Below are positions 54,046 through 64,000 of a stretch of DNA of 64,000 nt, piece after piece. The first letter of the stretch is position 1; every line of letters begins with the position of its first letter. A model generated the notes under the pieces. It saw only the letters and a program-made list of their open reading frames with translations, did no database searches and was not told the DNA's origin. Source of the stretch: Undaria pinnatifida (taxonomy: Eukaryota; Sar; Phaeophyceae; Laminariales; Alariaceae); contig JABAKD010000007.1 of NCBI GenBank assembly GCA_012845835.1, positions 6,984,222-7,048,221 of the forward strand, written 5' to 3'. A program made the translations under genes and the position numbers.

Positions 54046-55110
54046 ATGGCTCCGGCTAATACTGGTGAGCTGGCCTTGCGTGAAGCGGCGTGGAATGCAA
54101 ACAATGAGCTCGTTGACTCGCTGCTGCAACGATACCGCGCTGATCCCAACTTTGGCAGCAACACGGGCGTGTCCCCACTGATAGAGGAGTGTCAAAACCC
54201 ACTCGCCTGCGGAGAGGTTGTGCGGTTGCTGCTAGAGGCGGGCGCCGACCCAACCGTGGCCGCAGAAGACGGGGATATCCCTCTGCACAAAGTGGTTTCC
54301 AACAACCGCATGGACTTGATCGACATGCTCTACTCAAGGGCCCCTACCACGTTGAACCGCTGCACGGAAAATGATGAAACCTCTCTGTATTTGGCGTGCT
54401 ATCAAGGCCACGACAGGGTGGTGTCTAAGCTCCTCTCGCTGGGGGCGATGCAGCCCATGCCACTGTACGCTTCTCGTCAACAAGCGTGCCCGCTCAGAGT
54501 AGCCGTGGCTAAGGGCTTAGTAGGCGTCGTTCGTGTTCTTATTCGGGAAGGTGGCATAAGGGCCGTCGGTGGCGAAGCAGCGTTGCCTTTAGCGCTCACC
54601 TGTGCCATTCAGTTCCGACAGGCAATCATACTCCGTCTGCTGCTGGCAGTTGGTGGAAAAGAGAAGATGGCCGGGAGGGCCAACACTTGTGTTAAAACCA
54701 GGAGCCTGTTACACTATGCCGCGGCCTACACTTATCCCGCTGCGGTGAGTGTTCTTCTCAAAGCAGGCGCGGACGTGGCATGGGGTGACGGACTTGGGCG
54801 CACTGCACGCGACAATATAGGGGCATGTCTTGATCGTGTCGATGCGCATCAGAAAAATGCGGGAGACGGAGTCGCTGTTCGTCGGATGCTGAATCACGGC
54901 CCAGCGTACCGGGCTAGATCGTGGGCGTGGACGCGTGACGAACAAGAGGATACCGGCGGTAGTGGTGATCGTGACCATGGCGCTACTACTGGTTCCTTCT
55001 TCTCATTCCTTCTGGCATTGATACCTCCTCGGAATATTAGCTTGCGCATCTGCTGGCCCAAGGAGGAGAAACCGTATATCAACCAATTCATGACACGCAT
55101 TGACAGGTGA
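54046..55110 (+). CDS. Ankyrin-repeat protein, paralogue 3
   Basis: 354 residues. The inner ATG was chosen by alignment with the other paralogues; a longer frame starts at 53977 but crosses the likely acceptor at 53990-53991. Ankyrin units: residues 8-35 (ELALREAAWNANNELVDSLL), 40-72 (EVVRLLLEAGADPTVAAEDG), 78-105 (IPLHKVVSNNRMDLIDMLYS), 111-135 (ETSLYLACYQGHDRVVSKLL), then diverged units to 250 (CPLRVAVAKGLVGVVRVLIR; LLHYAAAYTYPAAVSVLLKA). GPAYRARSWAW at 285-295 is conserved, followed by an acidic Gly/Ser linker, FFSFLLALIPP (short and hydrophobic, not a clear membrane span), and ISLRICWPKEEKP. It stops at TGA inside AG|GTGAGC, a strong donor-like sequence; TTCGTGCAG at 55198 is one candidate acceptor. 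An intact frame with no lesions. Function presumed scaffold; partners unknown. Confidence 0.88.
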   Translation: MAPANTGELALREAAWNANNELVDSLLQRYRADPNFGSNTGVSPLIEECQNPLACGEVVRLLLEAGADPTVAAEDGDIPLHKVVSNNRMDLIDMLYSRAPTTLNRCTENDETSLYLACYQGHDRVVSKLLSLGAMQPMPLYASRQQACPLRVAVAKGLVGVVRVLIREGGIRAVGGEAALPLALTCAIQFRQAIILRLLLAVGGKEKMAGRANTCVKTRSLLHYAAAYTYPAAVSVLLKAGADVAWGDGLGRTARDNIGACLDRVDAHQKNAGDGVAVRRMLNHGPAYRARSWAWTRDEQEDTGGSGDRDHGATTGSFFSFLLALIPPRNISLRICWPKEEKPYINQFMTRIDR

Positions 55111-58100
55111 GCCATATGGGATGATTTTTTGCTTGTTTTTCATCTTTTGTTCAACTCTACCCCTTGTCCAAAATGCAGTTAATAGTTTATTCGTGCAGGA
55201 CACTACGTTTAGTCGCAAACGGAAACATAGTATCCTCTTTGTTGACTGGTTGCTATGACCTTGACCACCCACACCCAATTCAATCCTTGAAACACTTGCG
55301 CTCCAAAATTTTCCCTATATTGTTTCCAGGTACTACTGTATGTGTGGTGTTTGTCGATTTCCAAATATACTCTCACACATCTGACAGACCCGGAACGCGT
55401 GTTGAGGACATCGATAGGCAATATACAACAAAGTGAATCACTCCACCAAACCTCCTCGCGGTTGACCAACCTTACATCGTTTGAATGGTGGAGTCCTATT
55501 TCCGACGTTGTTAGTCTTCTACAGGGTTAACATATTTTGTGGTGCGTGTGCCTGAGATCAAACGCATGGTCTGATTGTGGTACCGGTAGTTGAATGCGCT
55601 TCGGCGCAATTTGAACATGATGCAGGTGCCATTTTACGTACACCTACGTGCCAGCACACTGATCTGTGAGATGTAAGTTAGATGTACCATGACCAATCTG
55701 ACCCTCAAAGCTTTGCACCCGACCCCGACCTATGTTGAATCGGTCGCGGATGATACCTGAGTTCCGCGGAATATATGTTCCCGACGCTCAACGCGGTTTT
55801 TCGTTTGCCTGTGGTTGCCCTGTGGTCGATGGGGGTGTCAAGTTTGTCTGTGAAAGTGTGCTTTCCCTAGTGCCATTTATATGTTACTCGTAATAAAAAT
55901 ACCTAGAGCTGTGAACCAACCGCTAAGCTGTTGAGGACAATGTAGGGGATCGCGCATATACCATTTTAAGCCAAGACATTCATGCCGTGTTGCTACACAA
56001 ATCACACCCAATATGTCCGTTTTATCGTGTGACATTGCAAATGGTGTTGTGTTGTGGTCCGTCTTTGCCACGAATCCACGGGTCGGTAGGTTTTTGTGTT
56101 TGAGGTGACCACAAGGTTGTGGGTACTGGTGCACCATACCTTGCGCCGTGTTTCAGGTGCACGGAATCGTGTCCGACATGCGAGGGTGTCTTGTTATATA
56201 ACTGCACGTTATGCCATCGGAATGAATTCCGTCGCTCATTTTCGAGTCGACACAATACCGTGTCCAAGCTGTTGAGGCCTGGCGTTCAGAATGACGAGCT
56301 AGGGGGCAAAGCATTAAAGTAAAAGACAACGACTACGATAGCTACTGTGTCCGTGGTATACCCAACGGACGACATATAGAGCGAATCGACCAAATTATGT
56401 CCAACGTACCGCACGTGTTAGGCAGAGGAGTGAACAACCCCAGCAGAAACTACAGAATTAGATATATCGTGCCTGTATTTGTTGCATATAGCGCTGCCGA
56501 ATTACTTCGTCCGCCACGATATCGTGCACACCGTACACAGAATCATCGTCCCACGCTAAAAACCAGCTTTCCATGTCCCTCCCGTGCCCGCTGCATTTGA
56601 GACAGGTATTGTGCGAAGGAATAGGCATCAAACAGCAATTTTTGGCGGGCGGTTGGCCCGCGTCAATGTTGGCTGTGGCTACCACCTGGGAACATCCTTC
56701 AACGTCGTCGGTTATACCTAATACTGTGCAGCAGCAATACTCGCGGGTGCTCGAACACTGCACTACCGGCGGCATTCAGACCTGAGCACGTCACCAGCCA
56801 TGGCCCAGTTTGTATCACCGTCGGTGACAACACGGAACAATGATCGGTGCCCATAGGCATTGTACGACACACCCAAAACCTATTTGTGTTTAAGACTTTC
56901 AGCTGGAGGAGCTATATATCCACACCTAGTCCTGATCCGCCGACACCACCAAGGACTACCTCATCAATATAGAATAGCTTATCGCGTAGGTATTTAAGGA
57001 ATTATTGTGTAATACCACTGCTATGTTTTCCAACGCTTCAGTTGGGGAGCCATACAGTTGGAGTAAAGTTGTCTTCGCCAAGAGTACTTCGTCTAGCGTA
57101 GCTCGGGTGTACATCTACCAAGCCATGTGCGCAACGGTTTTGGTGTCGGGATACTTTCGAGTTCGTTTACGACAGCTTTGTTGTTGGAATTTTGCTTGCT
57201 CGGTCGCGAAGGAACAACATGGGCGTTCTCGGTTCTCCTTGCTTGCGTATGCACGGGGTATTGTATCTTGCCCTACAGATACGATCAACAATATGTTGGT
57301 AAGCTTTGCGACGATTTAAAGGCCATGTCGTGTGGTCCCTGCCCTACGGGTGCCTGATAGTGCCGTCACACACTCACTGGGGAAATAGGGTGGCGTCGTT
57401 GAAACCCGGGGATTTGGGGATCGCCCTACATTGGTTTAAACGACAGATTTTATATGGGGTGTACACGAGTTCTGTGTGTTGAATTCCAGGTTTGGGTTGC
57501 GTTTATTGTTATTCCCTGGGGTCGATCATTTTCAATGCTCAATGCAAATCAGAGCAGACGCATTAAATCTCCGTGTGTGTCAGATCATCTAGGCACGTCT
57601 CTTACAGCCACTTCCGTCTGCCATGCCGTTGGACACGTCCCTTCATCCACCCGTATCCTGCTCTCCCCCTCCAAAAAGCCCAGAGCGATCTCTTTTCACT
57701 GCCTTGTAGAAATTCCCGCCCCTCGAGTCGGCTTTGGCGACACGAACAGACCGTGACCCTGTTTTGGTTCGAAATACAACCCCTCACATATCATGAGTTC
57801 CGTCAGAGTAGTGCCTCCACCATATCAGCATATGACACCGTACCTGTTACGGCTATCCTTGCCCATATACCTCCTTACGATTTCCTTGTTGGTGCGACAG
57901 ATACATGGTGAGTTCCACTATTCCATTTATACTCTTAAGCCCCCTGGTTTGAGGAGCCATGCACCGCAGACAAGATTCAATTCAAAAGGCGTAGTAATCA
58001 GAAAAGGTGCATTCAGCAAAACCTCGCGGTAGGGCACGACAACGTTTGTCGTCGGATCGGAATTTCATTGTGGTAGGCATCGCCAAGCAGATGAAATGTA

Positions 58101-61100
58101 ATACTTCAATGTGAGTTTGCCGTTGCTCTGACTCCGCCCTTCTCCGTGAGGGTCATGAACTCTGATCACAGCTCACTAAGCGTTCCCGTTACGGTTATTT
58201 GCTGCTTCTTCTGCACGTTGTCATGCGAAGAGGTTTGGTCTTAGAAAGGTGAACCCAACCTACAAATCTACCTGACGAATAACGTATTATAATTTTGATT
58301 TATTCTATGGCTTTGCAGTCGGTACGAATTGCGTCCGGCATTCCAATTCCACACTGCGGGGAATTCATCGCCGCGCTCGTAGGTTTCTGACCCCAAGCTC
58401 CAACCTCTTCTTCCACGTCCTCCACCAGCACGCGCACTACCTCAAACACAAAACGTTGAAAAAACAAATCCTATCACGACACATTCCGCCCACTTGATAC
58501 AACCATCACCTCCCTGCCGGCACCAGCTCTACCCCCACTCACAACTGAAAGGTACCGCCCCCAAAACAACTTCCAGTGCGTCGACGTAAAGTTTGTGCTG
58601 TATGTGAATCAAGCAAGCACACTGCTACACCTTGGGCTCTTCTGAACGACCAAAGGAAAACATCCAGAAGTAAGGGGCGTCATAAATGAGGGTTACCCAC
58701 CACGGTCGCTTTCTCTAGCCTTGAGTCAGAACGTCGGCATCCTGCTTGATGCTGGTGCGATAATAGGAAGCTCCACGTTTCTGCACGCTCGCGGTCATCC
58801 ACCCAAGCACTCCTACCGTGTAGACAGAAACGTGGTCCGCCAAGGGTCGGCGACGTTGCGGTATTTTTTCAGCAGATCCTCCTCGGGCGCTACATACGCC
58901 GGTCACTTCAGGAACAGCTGTCTCTGAGAATATAGTTTAGAAGGTTTCGCCCCGGACTATTCAACATTATCCTGGGGTCCTGCGGGGGCAGCGAAACGAA
59001 ACAAGCTGCAGGTATGGAGGCAGATCGTCCAGCATCTACGACATTACTGCGGAGCAATATGACCCCGAAATCAGCAGCGCTGATACAGAGTAACCCCCAG
59101 CCGTCAGTGCATCACGATGGCATCAGCAGGTCGTGGAGTACAGAGGGCAATTCAACAGTAGTGCGACAAGAACATAGCCTCGAGTCTTCACACAAGGATA
59201 GTACGTAATATGTCCACGCAGAACAGTGGTCTAAATAGTGGTAGTGTACGGAGCTGTAAAAGAGCTGAGCCATACACTACCGATGACTCACCAGATCATT
59301 TTTCCAGGCGCACGGGAAAAGTCGTTCACGTTCCATTTCTCCGCTCAAATTCCATCGACCCCGAGTGGTTTACGCCGTACCCTTGCTTGCGCTTGTGGTA
59401 GCAGTGCTCATCGAACGCCAAACCCTTATAAGAAATAAGTGGCATGTCCTACGATGTGGCTTTGATCAGGGGGCAGTCAGAACGATTACTTCCTAATACC
59501 ACGACATCACCTCGCCACGCAAGGGACACCAAATGGCTCCCGATGGAAACGGCAGGTTTTGGCGGGGTCGCCCGAATCGGCGGCATTGCAGGCATGCACC
59601 CCGGCTCCAGTGGTCGGCCGCGAGCGCCGTGTCGTACGCAATGCAGCTCGTACTGTTCAGCTGTTCTTCTGCAACGTCGTTAACGACGGGGTGGGGACTC
59701 GAAGCGTTTCGGCTTGGGCGTGGCTACCGTTGCCGATTTAGAGCTATATTTTCTGACGAAGAGGTAGTCCTCTTCTTCAGCACGGTGTCTTCCCCGACTG
59801 CGCTCATCAGGTTAGGATAATGAATTTCGAAGTCCTAATACTCGGCAGCATAGTAGCACTGGATGGAGGACGAGAAATACGCAAGTATGAAGCACGAACG
59901 AGCAATGTAGATTTTATGTACCGATCGAACACAAATTTAAGGCCGTTAAGCATTTACACATTATCGAGACGGTCTCTATATTTCGGTCCAGAAATGTATA
60001 GGGCAGTCAGTGTCCACCAGACGTTACTCGTACAAGGCACTCAGCAAGGTGTAGATATTTGACCCCGCCTCATGCGTCGTCTCAACCCATAATACATTCC
60101 TAGGAGAGGACGGCACAGGGAACAAGCAAAAATTAGAACAAACCTATATAGATGAAGGCAAGCGTATTAATCCTTCTGTTATCTAATATGCGACATTCAC
60201 AAATCATATCCTAGGTCGTGGATGGGCGTGTTCCTGGAGGAAAAGTGCTGTACTCGGTGGTGCTGCTCGGGGCTCTGCTGAGTGCTTCGTTGTTGGGCCG
60301 CACACACACACTAGTGCGGCCGACGTGGAACGTACAACACAGAAACCCCGCGACTTTGACCGATGATATAAGTGGAGCAAGGCCGAAACAATGAGACGCC
60401 GCCAAAACACCAGCACCTATGTATTGCAGTAGTACGGTGTGATTCCGTCTACAGTGTCCGCATGTGCCGGCTACCGGCATTACAGCGACCACCGCTACTG
60501 CCGCCCAATTGTGGACACCGGGTGATGTTGCCGTTAGGTGTCGCTCACCCGTTTACCTGCCAAGTTAATACTCGTACGCATCCCGGAAAGTATCTGCCGT
60601 GCAGTGTATCCGTCAAGTGCTAGGAGTGCAGATACTGGTCTGGGCCTCCTTGGTTCACTGGGCTCTCCACATGTGTGCGAGTGTGTGGGTGTACGTTGTA
60701 GTGTAAAGGGTGGGTAGCGTGGACATGCTGCGACTGAGGTGACACCTTTCGCTTTCTAATTCTTGTTGTGCTATAATTTGGTCGCTTCTTACGCCGGTAC
60801 CGTCGCCACGGCGTTATCATTGTACTTTATATAACAAAATCGGTGGGCAATACCTGGTCAAGGCATGGTTCATCAGGTTCAACTTTCTTTACGGTCGACA
60901 TGTTTGTGGTGTCTGTGTCAGAACAATCGGTTGTAGAGCTTATCAAGCCAGAAGGTTCGAAACCAAATGGTGCACCCCTCCCCTGTCATGTATCCTGGGG
61001 ACGGGGGTGCACACATGTGTCTACGGTCCACCGTTACAATGGACGGCAGGAACTCCCCGTCGCGTTCGCCTACCGGTCTTGTTCGCTAATTTTAACGGCG

Positions 61101-63180
61101 GGGGGTATCATCCCCCAGTAGGATATGAAAGTGAAGGTGTGGTAGATCTGTATGGTTCTGATATATTCTGTCATGCAAACGTTCGACGAGTATCTTGCCG
61201 CCGACTCGGGGATGGCGCACGTCGTATATAGAACTATGCCGAGTGGGGGAGCTTTTTTGCTCCAACAGCCCCAGTTAGAAAACCTTACATGGTTACCGGC
61301 CGAAAAGATCGACGTTCATTTCAAGGGACACAAGGGTGACAAGGTACAGGTTGTAATTGTACACATGCGGACACGGAACGAGGTTCGTGGTTCGAGATCG
61401 GCCGTTAGGTCCGATGGTTGTTCCGTTGCCTGTGTGGTGGAATTGGTGTCTTGTCTTTCTGGTCTTCATGTACACGCGCTACCTATCCTCGTATCATGTG
61501 GCAAGTCCGAACCAGCGATGGGGTACGTTTGTTTCTTTCATGAATGACGGAGCTAGTGGCGATGTCACATGGTATCGCCAATAGGTTCACTCTGTTCTCG
61601 CTGGGTATCGCGGGAGCGACCACGCTCGCAGCCCGAGAAGACTTATCCGAGTCAAGTGATTCAGAGAAGAATGCTGGTGGTAGACCAACGGGTGGAAGGC
61701 GTATACGCCAAGTATCGCGTTAAATTTGGCACGTGTGCCACGTGAGCTAATCGCGGTCACGCCAGGCAAATATTAAAAACCAACGAATAACAAAACTTAA
61801 ATTTGCATTAGGATATAATCACACGTGGACGGCAACTGTAGTCTCAGATCCCCTCGGAGTTGGAGGACTCGAGTGGTACGGTACATTTCGGAGGCTTGGT
61901 CGCCCGATATACTTGTAGGCGGAAATAGGTCGAAACACTACTGGTGTCGTATTACGGTGTATGTATGGACGAGATATCTGGGAGATTGAAGGAGGGTGCG
62001 ATGGGTGTATCTGGCCTAGGCTCTCACCACCCAGAAACAACAAAAAGACGAGGACAACATGGTTCGACAAATAAGCTAAATAATACAAAAACAATTAGAA
62101 AGATGATCTAGCGATCTTATAGTACGAGCAGACATCGTAAACCATACGGTTAACGACGAACTGTAGTATACGCTTGCGCCATGCTTATAAAGTGCCCCGG
62201 CACTCGACAAATGCATGCACCAGAGAACGGCTCCCAGCTGCACACGCTGTTAGGGCACGCCATGCCCGTACGTTTTTGGAGCTGGGTATTGCACATCGGT
62301 TCAAAGGTCAAGTTCCAGACGAGATAGGAAAGAAATACTCTAAAGAGTATAACGTGTGGTGAGATGCTTTCGGTTGAACACAAAGAATATTCCTCACGGT
62401 ATCATGTCCCAGACAACACTGTCTCCCGTTAGCTGCAGCGACAGAAACATGGCGTCCACCGTGACGCCATAACCTACCCCTATACCGCGAAAACGGCACG
62501 TGACTACCATTCTCCGACGTTTTGGAGATTTGTTTTGGCGCGGCGCGAGCCAAATGTGATCCCCGCACGCTGATCGAATCGTATGAACCCCCCCCTGCCA
62601 CTGTGTCCCCGTGGCCTAGCGAGTAATGGCCACTTCAACTTATACTCCATCCTTAACTATATTTGGAGCACGGGGGCAGTATCGCTACACTCACGGCTGG
62701 GCGGGTTGATCCCAATAGAGAAAAAGGGTGAAACAGAGAAATACCAGGCTTGCTATATTCCGTAGTTGATGCCATTTCCAACTATCTCTGCCAGCCCTGT
62801 GTTATGGCTCGATGATAAAGATGTAACATTATGAGTCGATAGTAGGTGGTGGGAAATGCGAGCTTGGCTCGGGTCTCCAGGAGCGCGCACGTCGACGACA
62901 CACTTTCGGCTCCTCTTTGAACGGTAGCAGCTCTTTCTTCGCGCAATACCTGCCAAGAAAGCAACGAGCACGGGTGGGACGTGCGTACTCTTGGTGTCGT
63001 ATTGTTGGTACAGGTAGGTTCATATTTGGCTTGATGTAAAGGAAAGGAACACCACTCAGCGATCATCTACTACACGTTAGGGCATGTTCTCACGAGCACC
63101 ACTAACAAGAGCACCAGACATGAACGCGCCGCTACAGGACCACAACATCTTCGACGACAGTGGGGAGAAAACAGGACGTA
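55111..63180. other. Long stretch with no recognised gene
   Basis: Eight kilobases with only unrecognised frames, the largest of 131 codons (61152-61547, plus), 112 (57573-57911, plus) and 105 (56458-56775, minus). B-box-like GGTTCGAAACC at about 60955 has no tRNA context. A possible further exon of ankyrin gene 3 could lie in 55199-55436, but there is no paralogue to confirm it. No repeats shared with the left part of the window were seen, apart from a 25-bp similarity at 57932. Confidence 0.4.
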
Positions 63181-64000
63181 TAATCGTACACTTTAATCTC
63201 TAATAATGTGAAGAGGAAGTACAGACAGATATGTTGACACTGCGGTAGACCACACGACCAACCTATTACGCAAGGTATTTCGTGCCTCCATCTGTTTACA
63301 TGATTGCCTGACGACCTCTACCATACCAAACGTAGTAGCATATCCCTAACGAAGTAAAGTCACCCTCGCGTTCAATAGTGGTGACATCGCATGTCCACGT
63401 GAGACAACCTCTACGAAACGCAGTAGTAGCATATGCCTAACGAAGTAAAGTCACCCTCGCGTTCAACAGTAGTGACATCGCATATATATATGACATCGCA
63501 TGCCCACCTCGCCAGCTGTATTTATAAGATGTGTCTCTGTCTTAGAATTGGCGACCTCAGAGCCCCACAGTGGCACGGTAAAATCATGGGCGTGAAATCG
63601 TACATTTGAGACAATAATAAGTTGAAAAGGAAGCAAAAGCAGATCTGTTAAAATTGCGATAAACCACACTGCCGACGCATCGCATACCCACCTGAGACGA
63701 CCTCTACGAAACACAGTACCATAAACCTAACGAAGTAAAGTCACCCTCGCGTTAAAATAGTGGTGACGTCGCATATACATGACATCGCATACCCACTCCG
63801 CCTGATGTATTTGTAAGATGTATCTCTGTCTTAAAACTGACGACCGTAAAAATGATGGGCGTGAAATCGTACATTTGAGACAATAATGACTTGAAAAGGA
63901 AGCTCAGCCAGATGTGTTAAAATTGAGATAAACCACCGTACCAACATATTACGTAGAGTATTTCGTACATACCGTCTGCATGATCGCCTCCCAACCTATA
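63181..64000 (+). repeat. Tandem array, unit about 270-290 bp, continuing past the window
   Basis: CCTAACGAAGTAAAGTCACC starts at about 63348 (CCCTAACG), 63437 and 63727. GGGCGTGAAATCGTACATTT lies at about 63587 and 63858, with a degenerate forerunner at about 63183. TTACGYARRGTATTTCGT occurs at about 63265 and 63951. An 89-bp internal duplication accounts for the extra copy at 63348/63437. No conserved frame. Confidence 0.8.

Noticed and set aside
60940-60975. B-box match GGTTCGAAACC
   Set aside because: No A box at the right distance and no cloverleaf.
63181-64000. CRISPR-like array
   Set aside because: Units are long (270-290 bp) and conserved throughout, with no short repeat and unique spacer alternation; the context is eukaryotic.

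Overview
The window looks like gene-poor, repeat-rich nuclear DNA of a eukaryote. It has no operons and no bacterial-style gene packing. It holds non-LTR retrotransposon remains with a reverse transcriptase, tRNA-derived SINE-like repeats, a Harbinger-type MITE, many microsatellites, and conserved splice-donor sequences at the ends of paralogous genes. The three ankyrin genes resemble a multigene family I associate from memory with brown algae and related stramenopiles. That placement is untested and only moderately confident.

Only three genes look intact: ankyrin-repeat paralogues at 21.3-22.3 kb (minus), 40.1-41.2 kb (plus) and 54.0-55.1 kb (plus). Each is about 345-400 codons. All three share the same repeat order, a conserved SWxW motif near the C-terminus, and a splice-donor-like GTGRGC at the homologous last codons, so a further 3' exon is possible.

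Layout: 0.2-8.1 kb holds four copies or fragments of a tRNA-derived SINE and several copies of an unclassified interspersed repeat. 5.0-5.9 kb recurs almost unchanged at 16.4-16.85 kb, beside a 500-base assembly gap and a long CCCT microsatellite. 11.8-12.6 kb is a 430-bp tandem duplication. 18.96-20.07 kb is a striking lattice of CCRYGG-like palindromic hexamers every 10-12 bp. 24.2-29.9 kb is a head-to-head pair of decayed non-LTR retrotransposons. 30.16-30.97 kb is an 805-bp MITE with perfect TAA target duplications. 32.4-36.0 kb is bounded by an inverted pair of a second SINE family. 39-49 kb carries more copies of the interspersed repeat and a TACCG-rich tract at 48.9-49.1 kb. 51.7-52.7 kb is a degenerate tandem array of about 200-bp units. 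63.2-64.0 kb is another tandem array that runs off the right edge.

The remaining sequence has only short, unrecognised open frames that I do not call as genes. I see no multi-gene system. The most unusual signals are the two short-motif lattices (CCRYGG and TACCG), the dispersed module ending in GCTTGCAAAGATGAG, and the conserved splice donors of the ankyrin family.
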